A stretch of 64,000 bases of DNA, taken from the NCBI RefSeq assembly GCF_009849585.1, contig NZ_VCRN01000003.1, positions 186,001-250,000 on the forward strand. Direction: 5' to 3'. The stretch's first letter is position 1; every line of letters starts with the position of its first letter. The notes under the pieces were generated by a model. That model did no database searches, was not told the DNA's origin, and worked only from the letters and a program-made list of their open reading frames with translations. Source of the stretch: Bacillus sp. ZZV12-4809. Lineage in GTDB: Bacteria > Bacillota > Bacilli > Bacillales > Cytobacillaceae. The position numbers and the translations under genes are program-made. Shown here one piece after another: positions 25,733 to 33,830 of this stretch.

Positions 25733-25975
25733 TTACTTTACAGGACGTTCAAGCGTCAGGATCTCATCCTCCATCGAAGCATATTGCTGTTCCACAACAT
25801 GCTTTACATCAGCGACGGCTGCATTGTAGAAATGCGGTGCCAATGATTCCTTAACAAAATCCAGTACTCTTTCTGCAGCGAACTCAGATAGATCTTCATC
25901 TCTTTCCTCAGAAAAGAAAATCTGGATATCCTCAATCATCCTTTGATGCTGCTCTTTTGTCATTTTTATAAACAC
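25733..25975 (-). CDS. DUF2164 family protein
   Basis: An 80-residue, mainly helical cytoplasmic protein with the DUF2164 pattern: an N-terminal MTKEQ segment, IQIFFSEERDEDLSEFAAERVLDF, then LAPHFYNAAVADVK. GTG 25975 is supported by AAGGAAGG at the right distance; ATG 25963 is an alternative. Function unknown. Confidence 0.8.
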   Translation of the reverse strand: MFIKMTKEQHQRMIEDIQIFFSEERDEDLSEFAAERVLDFVKESLAPHFYNAAVADVKHVVEQQYASMEDEILTLERPVK

Positions 25976-26070
25976 GCCAAGCCTTCCTTTCGGGTTAGGA
26001 TATATGCTACTATACAGGGAATTTTCATAAAATGGGAGGGCGAATTTGAAAGGCAGAGGAAAAAGAAAAC

Positions 26071-26235
26071 CTATGCCTCATCCCCGTAGACATTAAATAA
26101 AGAGCTGTAGTAATCTTTTACATAAGTGTTCTTGTTTGCCTTCTTTTTCGGATAAAGGGAAATAGGAATGGCTGACAGGGCAAGAATAGAACTGCATAGT
26201 AAAACCAGATAGAATATTCCAGATAGAATGAACAT
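26071..26235 (-). CDS. Hypothetical 54-residue single-pass membrane protein
   Basis: Short gene with a perfect AAGGAGG site before its ATG. It encodes one long hydrophobic segment (MFILSGIFYLVLLCSS...ISLY) followed by a basic, Lys-rich tail and an acidic end. No family recognised. The ribosome site and typical membrane-protein layout argue that it is real. Confidence 0.6.
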   Translation of the reverse strand: MFILSGIFYLVLLCSSILALSAIPISLYPKKKANKNTYVKDYYSSLFNVYGDEA

Positions 26236-26275
26236 GAAGGAAACCTCCTTTTAGTTGTTAAGAAAAGCTTAATTT

Positions 26276-26291
26276 ATGAAACGCATTTCAT
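26276..26291. promoter_or_regulatory. Possible LacI-family operator
   Basis: ATGAAACGCATTTCAT is an almost perfect 16-bp palindrome 35 bases before the LacI-type gene, suited for autoregulation. The central CG is off-register for a CcpA cre site. Confidence 0.45.
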
Positions 26292-26325
26292 AGCAAGAAA
26301 AAAAGTGAAAAAAACAGGTGGGTTT

Positions 26326-27288
26326 ATGGCAAATATTAAAGATATCGCTAAAAAGGCAGGAGTTTCAGTTACAACGGTTTCGAGGGTGCTCAATAATCAT
26401 CCTTATGTGAAGGAGGATAAGAGGGAAGCGGTCTTGCAGGCGATGGAGGACTTCAATTATCAGCGAAATATCAATGCAGTCCATTTGAGCAAAGGGGAGA
26501 CCCTTCTTATTGGTGTGGTTGTTCCTTTTACCAATCACCCTTATTTTGGTCTGCTGGTAGAAGGGATTGCCAATGAAGCCATGAAAAACAACTATAAACT
26601 GGTTCTTTTTCAAACGAATTACGAGGAAGACAGAGAAATCGAAGCGTTAAAAATGCTGCAGCATAAGCAAATTGATTCCTTAATCATCTGTTCAAGAATC
26701 TGCGGCTGGGAGGTTATCAACCAGTTCACCGAGTATGGCCCTATCGTCCTTTGTGAAGATGCAAGGAATCAGAAGGTGTCCTCAACCTATATCGACCACT
26801 ATTTGACGTTCACTAATGCTTTAGAGTATTTACATCATAAAGGGCATCACAAAATCGGGTACTGCATTGGAAGAAGATCAGGCGCCAACAGCAGACAGCG
26901 TGCAAAAGCCTATGCAGATTTTTTAACCCGGATTGGGGCGTCTTATAATGAAGAATATATCTTTAACGAGTGTCTGAATTTTGAGCATGGAGAAGAAGTG
27001 GTTCAGCGGTTATTGAACATGGATAATCCACCAAGTGCGCTGCTGGTAACAAGTGATTTAGCTGCAAGCGGAATCGTCACATCCTCCAGGGAAAAAGGAA
27101 TTCGAATACCCGGAGATCTTGCCATAATGGGATTTGATAACCAGCCGATCGCCAAAATCATGCATATCACCACACTTCAAATCCCGCTTGTGGAAATAGG
27201 AAAAAAGCTGATGCTTCAAGCGATCGATAGGGAAAGCCGTTCTCACGAGGAGATACCGGTGAAGCTGATTGAACGGGAGACTGTTTAG
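26326..27288 (+). CDS. LacI/GalR-family transcriptional regulator
   Basis: A 320-residue repressor. The N-terminal HTH (NIKDIAKKAGVSVTTVSRVL) is classical LacI, including the hinge helix. The periplasmic-binding-protein-like domain follows (LLIGVVVPFTNHPYFG onwards, MGFDNQPIAK near the end). ATG 26326 has AGGTGGG before it. No sugar operon is adjacent, so its target is distant or limited to itself; a palindrome lies upstream. Confidence 0.9.
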   Translation: MANIKDIAKKAGVSVTTVSRVLNNHPYVKEDKREAVLQAMEDFNYQRNINAVHLSKGETLLIGVVVPFTNHPYFGLLVEGIANEAMKNNYKLVLFQTNYEEDREIEALKMLQHKQIDSLIICSRICGWEVINQFTEYGPIVLCEDARNQKVSSTYIDHYLTFTNALEYLHHKGHHKIGYCIGRRSGANSRQRAKAYADFLTRIGASYNEEYIFNECLNFEHGEEVVQRLLNMDNPPSALLVTSDLAASGIVTSSREKGIRIPGDLAIMGFDNQPIAKIMHITTLQIPLVEIGKKLMLQAIDRESRSHEEIPVKLIERETV

Positions 27289-27324
27289 GGGGGACACGCT
27301 GGGCTGGCAGTGGAACTTGGAGTT

Positions 27325-27722
27325 TTTTTGGACAGCAAAGTGTGCAGCGTTTGAGCTAGAAGCATGAGCTGTTTGGAAATTGAGTCGGTAATTGGAGCGA
27401 CTTCGGACGCAGAAAGCTGAAAACGGAGTGATAGAGTCCGACCAGGAGCAAGTTTGGACACAGCGCGCCGGAAACCCGGGATCTGAGTCCGAACCTGGAG
27501 CAACTTCTGACAAAGCGCGCCGGAAACCCGGGATTTGAGTCCAAAGTTGGAGCAACTTCAGACACAACACGCCGGAAACCCGGGATCTGAGTCCGAACCT
27601 GGAGCAACTTCTGACACAACACGCCAGAAACCCGGGATCTGAGTCCGAACCTGGAGTAACTTCTGACACAAAAAGCGGTAAGTGCAGAGCCTGAGCGCGA
27701 TCCCAGGCCCAACAACGGACAC
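27325..27722. repeat. 52-bp intergenic tandem repeat, family 2 (about 8 copies)
   Basis: The TTNNGACA core recurs at 27327, 27402, 27453, 27505, 27557, 27609, 27661 and 27714; the middle steps are 51-52 bp. Copies near 27505-27661 are almost identical (CCCGGGATCTGAGTCCGAAC). Long minus-strand open frames exist only because three 52-bp units equal 156 bases. No gene otherwise lies in 27289-27854. Confidence 0.9.
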
Positions 27723-27854
27723 AGAAATATGAAATGACCCCTTTACTGCCCACCCTCTCATTTTTCAAACCAGAATTACACTGAAAGAAGCCACAAAAGA
27801 ATAATTACCCCTTTGTCCGCCAATACTAACAAAAAAATCTGGGGCTGATGTTAT

Positions 27855-28328
27855 ATGGGGTTCGTACTTTTAATTTTTTTGGCCTGGCTGGTTATAATGA
27901 TTTTTACTTCTATGAATAAGAAACTGACTTTTGTTGAAAATACATTTGTTTATCTGGCAGCGATGGTCATTCATATTAATTATACGTGGATTGTATATGA
28001 AGAGCTGAATGAGGCACATATTTCCCAGCAGATCTTAAATAATTCTGCCTTTTTAGTACATAGAAGCATAACGCTTCCAATTACAATAGCAATCACATTT
28101 AATTTATTAAGGACAGCGGATTCGCTGGGTTCAAAGTTTATAAAAATAGCGGTTTCCGTTGCATTCCTCGCTTCTGCTGTAATGATTGCGAGGTATTTTG
28201 AAATTGTGGAATTTAAAAAGTGGAAAATTGTCTATGAAATCATCTATTTATTCCTCCTCCATTTTGCAATGCTTTACTTATTAAAGTATTTTAGGCAGCT
28301 AAAAACAAGAGGGGTGAATGAAGCATGA
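27855..28328 (+). CDS. Four-helix membrane protein, unknown
   Basis: A 157-residue membrane protein with four to five hydrophobic helices. It begins MGFVLLIFLAWLVIMIF. It overlaps the next gene by four bases (ATGA), so both are made together. It resembles families of paired Bacillus membrane proteins without known function. The ribosome site is weak (GGGGCTG at some distance), so the start is not certain. Confidence 0.6.
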   Translation: MGFVLLIFLAWLVIMIFTSMNKKLTFVENTFVYLAAMVIHINYTWIVYEELNEAHISQQILNNSAFLVHRSITLPITIAITFNLLRTADSLGSKFIKIAVSVAFLASAVMIARYFEIVEFKKWKIVYEIIYLFLLHFAMLYLLKYFRQLKTRGVNEA

Positions 28329-28831
28329 AAATCTGGAAGGACTTCGGTGGCAATGAGCTTATTCTTTTGCTCATGATTGTTACTGCCTACCTTGTTTATT
28401 TTCTCCTTATCAGAAGGCCGGACAGGCTGGCGAAGCAGATTACAGTGCTGAGTCTGCTGTGGGGAATGGCCATCGGCATACTCTATGATTTCACCATTGG
28501 CGGGGGCAGAACCGATTTTTATAAGGTAAATGATTTAAACAATTATGAAGTAACAGATGTTTTGTACTATTTATTATTCGCTCCATTTGGGTATTTCTTT
28601 TTTTACCTTTATGAAAAACTGAACATCAGCAAAAAAACGTTTATTATTTATGTGTTGGCCTGGGCACTTTTGGGTGTTTTCATTCAATGGGTTTTAACGG
28701 CAGCAGATATTATTTTCCTGCAAAAAGAGTATAAGCTCATGCATTCTTTCCCTATCTTTTTGCTGACTCAGACACTGACAGGTATTTATATTCAGGTACT
28801 CAAATCAAAGGAATCACTTACAGCTGAATAA
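28325..28831 (+). CDS. CBO0543-like membrane protein
   Basis: A 168-residue protein with about five transmembrane helices, translationally coupled to the previous gene. The layout (LLWGMAIGILYDFTIGGG, then YYLLFAPFGYFFFYLYEKL) is like that of CBO0543-type proteins, of unknown function in spore formers; the gene at 38116-38685 is possibly a distant relative. GGGGTGAATGA precedes ATG. Confidence 0.55.
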   Translation: MKIWKDFGGNELILLLMIVTAYLVYFLLIRRPDRLAKQITVLSLLWGMAIGILYDFTIGGGRTDFYKVNDLNNYEVTDVLYYLLFAPFGYFFFYLYEKLNISKKTFIIYVLAWALLGVFIQWVLTAADIIFLQKEYKLMHSFPIFLLTQTLTGIYIQVLKSKESLTAE

Positions 28832-28906
28832 ATGGCCGCATATCCTGAAACTTTTAGCTGTTTCTGAGCGTAGTACTTACTAAGGACAGCTGAAAGGAGA
28901 ATGAAT

Positions 28907-29098
28907 TTGAAAGCCGAAAAATGTCCAAAATGCGGTTCAAATGAGTTGGGCAAAGGAAAGCATTCGGGTTATGGGGTCATATTTTCTGTAAATAAGATGA
29001 GTCTTGGTTCTGATAATGAATACCTTATTTACACAAACTGCGGTTTTATCATTGAAGGGTATGTGAAGAAGCCGGAGAAGTTTAAACATACAATGTAG
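28907..29098 (+). CDS. Small zinc-ribbon-like protein with degenerate second Cys pair
   Basis: A 63-residue protein beginning with a CPKCGS knuckle. The second pair of the ribbon is damaged: the expected CxxCG reads YTNCG, so one zinc ligand is missing. TTG 28907 is chosen over ATG 28901 since the AAAGGAGA site abuts the latter. Related proteins are often labelled TFIIB-like without evidence. Function unknown. Confidence 0.6.
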   Translation: MKAEKCPKCGSNELGKGKHSGYGVIFSVNKMSLGSDNEYLIYTNCGFIIEGYVKKPEKFKHTM

Positions 29099-29105
29099 GA
29101 GCATC

Positions 29106-29291
29106 ATGAAAAAATATAAGTTAAAGAATCATTTTAAAGGATTAAAAAAGGGAACGCATTTTTACTTGATTGCTGAATCTGAATTTATCGGCATTAAAGA
29201 ATATGTGCTGCGCACAAACGATTTATCGCATCGGATCTCGATTAATGAGGCCGAGCTGAACAGAAATTTCACGATCATCACCAAAGAATAA
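29106..29291 (+). CDS. Hypothetical 61-residue protein
   Basis: A small basic protein (MKKYKLKNHFKGLKKGTHF) predicted to be mixed alpha/beta. It starts seven bases after the zinc-ribbon gene with TAGGAG before it, so the two are one unit. No family recognised. Confidence 0.55.
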   Translation: MKKYKLKNHFKGLKKGTHFYLIAESEFIGIKEYVLRTNDLSHRISINEAELNRNFTIITKE

Positions 29292-29293
29292 AA

Positions 29294-29336
29294 AAGAATG
29301 CTCAGTGCATTGTGCCCGGAGCATTCTTAAATATTT
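29294..29336. terminator. Bidirectional terminator
   Basis: AAGAATGCTC / GGAGCATTCTT hairpin between convergent genes. Confidence 0.75.
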
Positions 29337-29338
29337 TA

Positions 29339-30748
29339 TTACCAAATATCCCCGCGTTCTTTTTTCAGAGCCTTCATTTTTTCAACCCATTCGTCCACTC
29401 TCTGCTTGATTTCATCACTTTCCTTTTCAGCAGCGTTCCGATTTTTTTCATGAAGCTTCATATATAAATCCTTCATCTGGTCGCTGCGTGCATAGCTCCA
29501 GTCACGAAGTTCGGATCGCTGCTCATCTGTGATCCAGCCGTTATCTCCCATTATGGTGACGGCATCATGAATCCGATGTGCTTCGCGCCTGCCGACTGTA
29601 AATAATTGGCGTGGATATTCTTCTCCTATTTTATATTCGTCTATCATTTCCCATGGGCTTGGTGCCATGGTAAAAGCCCATGCCAGATCACCGGCAGATG
29701 GCAGCCACTCGTACTGAATGGTGTTTTTCAAATCGTCTGGACTGTCTGCTTTAAAATACTCCCCGTTGCCTGCTTCTGCTACTGCTCTTAATTGATCTTC
29801 AGCTTTGCCGTCTACATCAAACCCAATGATATTTACAGTATTGCTGCTATTATTTTTCACAAGGTCTTTACTTGCCTGTACTGGGTTGCCATCACAGGTT
29901 TCAGCACCGTCACTGACAATGTAGATTGTGGTTGAGCCGTCATAACCGCTGCTCATTTCTGCTGCTTTTTGAATGGCACCGGCAAGGGGCGTCCAGCCTT
30001 TACTTTCAAATGAATCTACTGCTTGGTGAAATTCCTTCTTTGAATATTTGCCCATAGGATAGACTTCCTCTACACCTGAACAGGAAATTTCTTTATCAGT
30101 GTCCGCTTCAGTGCCTTTATGTCCATAAACCACAAGGGACACATCACTGCTTTGGCCGATCGTCTGGGCGAAACTCTTGACGGCGCTTTTTGCAATATCC
30201 ATTTTTACTTTGCCGTCTGCCTGCAGCAGCATGCTTGAACTGGCATCCAGCAGAATAATGGCCTGTTCTGCTGCCTTTTTATCTTCTTCCTTTGGTTCTG
30301 ATTTTGTGGGATCCGGCAGGTATGGCTCTTCAAAATCAGGTTTGTAGCCATTGGATTTTTCAATGATGTTTTTATAATTGGGGCTCGCCAGCAGGGAAAT
30401 TAGTCCTTTTTTTAGAGAGTCTGTATCTTTGGCTTCTTTTGTCAGCTCTTCCAGTATAGGCGTCATTTCCTGTAAAAGTTTAGGATCAGTCTTCGGTATA
30501 ACTTCAATGGCCTCTATATCCTTTTCGTATGTAAGATCATCCATCAGTGTTCCATGAGGCAAACTTAGCAGGCTTTCTTCAGTGACCTCCAAATTAATAG
30601 CATCTGTGTTTGCTAGGGTTTTTTCCTGCTTTTCTTCCCTTTTTTGCACTTCTTTAACAGTTTCATCAGCGGCTGTTTTCTCTTTATCAGTGCTGCAGGC
30701 GGAAAGAATCAGTGCAGCGGACAACAGCCATAAACCATAATATTTCAC
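29339..30748 (-). CDS. VWA-domain lipoprotein
   Basis: Exported lipoprotein of 469 residues with signal peptide and lipobox LSAC (Cys18). A von Willebrand factor A domain at ~165-350 carries a perfect metal-ion-dependent adhesion site: DASSS, the distal Thr of GWTPLAGAI, and VSDGAETCDG. The C-terminal ~110 residues are charged and helical. B. subtilis YwmC/YwmD-like proteins share this type of layout. Likely a surface binding or adhesion protein; ligand unknown. Confidence 0.82.
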   Translation of the reverse strand: MKYYGLWLLSAALILSACSTDKEKTAADETVKEVQKREEKQEKTLANTDAINLEVTEESLLSLPHGTLMDDLTYEKDIEAIEVIPKTDPKLLQEMTPILEELTKEAKDTDSLKKGLISLLASPNYKNIIEKSNGYKPDFEEPYLPDPTKSEPKEEDKKAAEQAIILLDASSSMLLQADGKVKMDIAKSAVKSFAQTIGQSSDVSLVVYGHKGTEADTDKEISCSGVEEVYPMGKYSKKEFHQAVDSFESKGWTPLAGAIQKAAEMSSGYDGSTTIYIVSDGAETCDGNPVQASKDLVKNNSSNTVNIIGFDVDGKAEDQLRAVAEAGNGEYFKADSPDDLKNTIQYEWLPSAGDLAWAFTMAPSPWEMIDEYKIGEEYPRQLFTVGRREAHRIHDAVTIMGDNGWITDEQRSELRDWSYARSDQMKDLYMKLHEKNRNAAEKESDEIKQRVDEWVEKMKALKKERGDIW

Positions 30749-30893
30749 AGAAATTCTCCTCTATGTTTATATTTTACTAATTATTGAGTGTAACATGGAT
30801 AAAGGCAGTTTTGAAGTAATTTCCATATGATAGGATTTTTTTAAAGCAATTTGTTATAGTGGAAGTGAGAGATCATGCAGAGGAGGCAGTCCG

Positions 30894-31436
30894 TTGGAAA
30901 AAGCATTTCCGGTTCTTGAAACAGAGAGATTAATTTTAAGAGAAGCAACTGAAGAAGATGCAGAAGATATGTATGTATACCTGTCAGATCAGCTTGTTGT
31001 AAAGCATATGGGAATCTCAGCCTGTGAAACTCCCGAAGAGGTGCTCGGCGAAATAGAATGGTATAAATCCATCTATACAAATGGCACAGGAATGCGCTGG
31101 GGCATTACTCTTAAGGACTCGGGAAAGGTCATTGGAAGCTGTGGTTTCCTCAATAGGAATCCAAAACATTACCGAAGTGAAGTAGGTTATGAACTAAGCA
31201 GGGAGCATTGGGGAAAAGGGATTGCGAATGAAGCTCTTGAGAGGGTATTAAAATTCGGCTTTGAACAGCTGGGGCTTGAAAGGATAGAAGCCCTGATTGA
31301 GCCTAAAAATCTCTCATCCCAGAAGCTGGTCGAAAGGCAGGGCTTCACGAGAGAAGGACTGCTCAGGCATTATGAATACACAAACGGAAAATTTGATGAT
31401 TTGTATATGTACTCCATTTTAAAAGGGGATTTATAG
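30894..31436 (+). CDS. GNAT acetyltransferase, RimJ/RimL type
   Basis: A 180-residue acetyltransferase with the RimJ/RimL pattern: ETERLILREATEEDAEDMY at the start, GYELSREHWGKGIANEAL for acetyl-CoA binding, and a typical NLSSQKLVERQGFTREGLLR ending. Family members acetylate protein N-termini or small molecules. TTG 30894 with GAGGAGG. It may form a unit with the following gene. Confidence 0.85.
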   Translation: MEKAFPVLETERLILREATEEDAEDMYVYLSDQLVVKHMGISACETPEEVLGEIEWYKSIYTNGTGMRWGITLKDSGKVIGSCGFLNRNPKHYRSEVGYELSREHWGKGIANEALERVLKFGFEQLGLERIEALIEPKNLSSQKLVERQGFTREGLLRHYEYTNGKFDDLYMYSILKGDL

Positions 31437-31463
31437 ATCGTTACATACCAGGAGGATATTTTC

Positions 31464-31805
31464 ATGAATTACAATGGCCGTACCTTTGTTTCTGTGCAAA
31501 ATACTGAGAATGGTGAGGTATCATCAAAGACCTTTTTTCATTATAAACAGGAAAGTAACATTTTAACTGCTTCTTATAGCGGGGGAGAGATTGTTCAGGG
31601 AACGCTGATTGGACTTGTCCATGAAGACGGAACTTTAGAATTCAGATATAGCCATGTAAATCACAAAAATCAGCTTCGCGGCGGAAAATGTCTCTCTACC
31701 CCTGAATTACTGCCGGACGGCAGAATCAGGCTGCATGAAAAATGGCAGTGGCAGGATGCTGAAGGGACGAAAGGACTTTCGATTATAGAGGAAGTAAAAG
31801 CTTGA
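31464..31805 (+). CDS. Conserved hypothetical protein (beta-barrel-like, 113 residues)
   Basis: A 113-residue soluble protein dominated by beta-strands ([19 protein letters not shown], then a [11 protein letters not shown] repeat-like strand). Relatives in Bacillus are often labelled N-acetylglutamate synthase with no catalytic evidence. Sits 27 bases after the RimL-type gene with CAGGAGG before ATG. Confidence 0.65.
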   Translation: MNYNGRTFVSVQNTENGEVSSKTFFHYKQESNILTASYSGGEIVQGTLIGLVHEDGTLEFRYSHVNHKNQLRGGKCLSTPELLPDGRIRLHEKWQWQDAEGTKGLSIIEEVKA

Positions 31806-31810
31806 GGCAT

Positions 31811-31840
31811 GCGGAGAGTATAAACTCTCCGCTTTTGTTT
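31811..31840 (+). terminator. Rho-independent terminator
   Basis: GCGGAGAG / CTCTCCGC hairpin with a T-rich tail. Confidence 0.85.
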
Positions 31841-32075
31841 TTTCTTTTGATAATGAAAATAAACAAAATTCATAATACCAAAAACCTGTCCATCTGCCAG
31901 TCCACTCCTCGCACTGAATTATCTGCGATATCTGGAAAGCCATGTAAAACCAGAATGCCAGCGACAGCCTCTTTTCCCCAGTCGAATTTTCTATCAATTC
32001 AACTCCAATCTTAAATTCCCAAGGAATACTGTAAATAAAAAAATCCATGGCCCTATAAAGCCACAGATTCCAGCA

Positions 32076-32459
32076 TTAAGAATTACAGATCATCAAAATA
32101 TTACCATCAAGGTCCTGAAAGTTAAAGTAGGCAAAATCTCCAATACGCTCAATTTCTTTTACAATAGTAATTCCCTGATTTTTAACAAAAGCGTACGCCT
32201 CATCAATATCCCGTGCAAAGAAGTTAAATAAAACGTGCCCGGAGGGAGTCCATTTAAAGGATGGATCGAAGGTGTGATCGTCCAGTGTAAGTCCGGTTTC
32301 TGACGTGACCGGAATGTTGTATACCGGCGATTCCACCTCTTCCTTGTTAAAAGGAAGTCCAAGCAGGCAGCTATACCATTCAGCCGATTTTTTCAGTTCC
32401 TTGACATGAATAAAAACATTGTTCACATTGCCAGCAATCGGCGAAGCAATTGATTTCAT
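32076..32459 (-). CDS. VOC-superfamily (glyoxalase-like) protein
   Basis: A 127-residue single-module VOC protein: NNVFIHVKELKKSAEWYSCLLGLPF at the start, HVLFNFFARDIDEAY in the middle and FQDLDGNILMIC at the end. Metal ligands typical of glyoxalase I (His, Glu) are only partly evident, so it may bind a drug or metabolite rather than catalyse. No operon partner. Confidence 0.78.
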   Translation of the reverse strand: MKSIASPIAGNVNNVFIHVKELKKSAEWYSCLLGLPFNKEEVESPVYNIPVTSETGLTLDDHTFDPSFKWTPSGHVLFNFFARDIDEAYAFVKNQGITIVKEIERIGDFAYFNFQDLDGNILMICNS

Positions 32460-32618
32460 ATACTCACCTCTTTCATTGTGATCTTTTTACATATTCTCTA
32501 TAGGGGGCTAATTCCCTTTTTTTGCTGCCTGAGGAGGGCGGGCAATATTTGTATACTAAAAAAGTCTGAATGGAGCAACATAGAAAGAAGCATGAAAGTA
32601 GATTGCAGGGGTGGAAAC

Positions 32619-32915
32619 ATGGAGGCATTTCCAGTCATTCATACTAACTTCTGGGATGCGGTTATAGCAGTTCCTTTAGTTGTTCTGCTGACTCAGCTGG
32701 GCAAGGTGCTCCTTAAACTTCCAAAGCCTTTTATTCCTGGGCTGGCCAGTGTCATTGGATTAATCATTTCTGTTTTCTTTGCACACAGAAATAATTTATG
32801 GGCAGGAATTTTTATGGGCTTTTTTTATGGAAATGCGGGAGTAGGGTTATATTCCTCCTTAAAAACACAAATACTGGCATTCAGGAAGACTGTTGAAGGA
32901 GGAAGTGAGAATTGA
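32619..32915 (+). CDS. Small membrane protein, unknown
   Basis: A 98-residue protein with three hydrophobic segments (AVIAVPLVVLLTQLG, the segment after FIPGLASVIGL, and an AGIFMGFFYGNAGVG motif). The layout recalls small holin-like or phage-type membrane proteins, but none is recognised. ATG 32619 follows AGGGGTGG; longer upstream frames lack a ribosome site. It overlaps the DUF3189 gene by four bases. Confidence 0.6.
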   Translation: MEAFPVIHTNFWDAVIAVPLVVLLTQLGKVLLKLPKPFIPGLASVIGLIISVFFAHRNNLWAGIFMGFFYGNAGVGLYSSLKTQILAFRKTVEGGSEN

Positions 32916-33418
32916 TCTATATCTACCATGATTTTGGGGGAACTCATACGACATCGCTGGCAGCAGCATATCATCTGAGAATCATTCAAAATCGAAAACT
33001 CGAAAAAGAGGAAATTATTCAGGTGCCATTTTTTAATAAACTGACAAAAAAAGATGCAGGAACTCTTATTTTTCATGGTAAAGATGAAGAGGGTAATCCG
33101 GTATATAATCTCGGAAGAAGATCTTCAAAATTGACAATTGAAACCCTGCAACATTTTTGTCTGGTATTAGGTAACCGTAAAGCAATTCACGAGAAGATCA
33201 TTCTCTCAAATACTTCACCGGCCGTTCCGGTTATTATGTCAATTGGTGGATTCTTGGCAAACGGCCTGGGCCTGGGGCCACTAGGTACACCGCTTTTGGT
33301 AAAAGGAGCTCAGCAGTGCTGCGGAAATATTCTTGACCTTGTAAATGAAACAAAAAAGACTGCTGCAGGCTCAGATGCAGCGGTCGTAAAAATTGATAAT
33401 AAGAAGTTCCAGGCATAA
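32912..33418 (+). CDS. DUF3189 family protein
   Basis: A 168-residue soluble protein starting YIYHDFGGTHTTSLAAAYHL, which looks like a Rossmann-type nucleotide-binding start and is the DUF3189 hallmark. TTG 32912 overlaps the preceding stop (TTGA). The family is limited to spore-forming Firmicutes. Function unknown. Confidence 0.78.
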   Translation: MIYIYHDFGGTHTTSLAAAYHLRIIQNRKLEKEEIIQVPFFNKLTKKDAGTLIFHGKDEEGNPVYNLGRRSSKLTIETLQHFCLVLGNRKAIHEKIILSNTSPAVPVIMSIGGFLANGLGLGPLGTPLLVKGAQQCCGNILDLVNETKKTAAGSDAAVVKIDNKKFQA

Positions 33419-33830
33419 GAAAAGAACATCTAAGATGGATCTTTTTATTGAGGACTATTGTCCAGAAACAGAAGTAAGCAAATTATGAAGCAGAGAAAGA
33501 AAAAGAAAAGAAAGCAAAGGAAAGAACTTCATAAAGATCATTTAGTATCAAAAGGCCTCTCCCACAAATAGGGAGAGGCCTTTTGATTTAATTTGCATAC
33601 ATCGCGTTTGCAGAGAATCATAAAAACAAACTAATAATTTATGTGGCAGGAAAATCGATTTACTCAGGCCTTTTATTCTCCAGCCTACACTTGCTGCCGT
33701 TCCCCTGTCCAATTAAACTGGTCCTGGCGGCTGTGAAAACAGGTAATTCAAAAAAGAAGCATATTGTAAAGCTGTCCGGCAGTATAGTGAAGTAACAGCT
33801 ATTTGACAGATCGCCGGAGGGAGAATCAGA
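33419..33830 (+). other. Intergenic region, one terminator, no gene supported
   Basis: It contains the strong hairpin AAAAGGCCTCTCCC / GGGAGAGGCCTTTT (33551-33590), the terminator of the DUF3189 unit. The remaining bases up to 33830 hold no credible ribosome site with a frame except that of the oxidase gene (GGAGGGAG at ~33815). Confidence 0.7.

Noticed and set aside
26046-26096. 16-codon plus-strand frame with GGGAGGG site
   Set aside because: Too short to support, and it overlaps the better small membrane gene on the other strand.
26276-26291. cre site before the LacI-type gene
   Set aside because: The palindrome has CG one base off the cre register; an autoregulatory LacI operator is more likely.
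27058-27768. Long minus-strand open frames across the 27-kb repeat array (up to 236 codons)
   Set aside because: They arise because three 52-bp units equal 156 bases, so a stop-free frame repeats. No ribosome site, biased repetitive peptide, and overlap with the lacI-type gene.
33485-33571. 28-codon Lys-rich frame
   Set aside because: No ribosome site and it runs into the terminator hairpin at 33551-33590.
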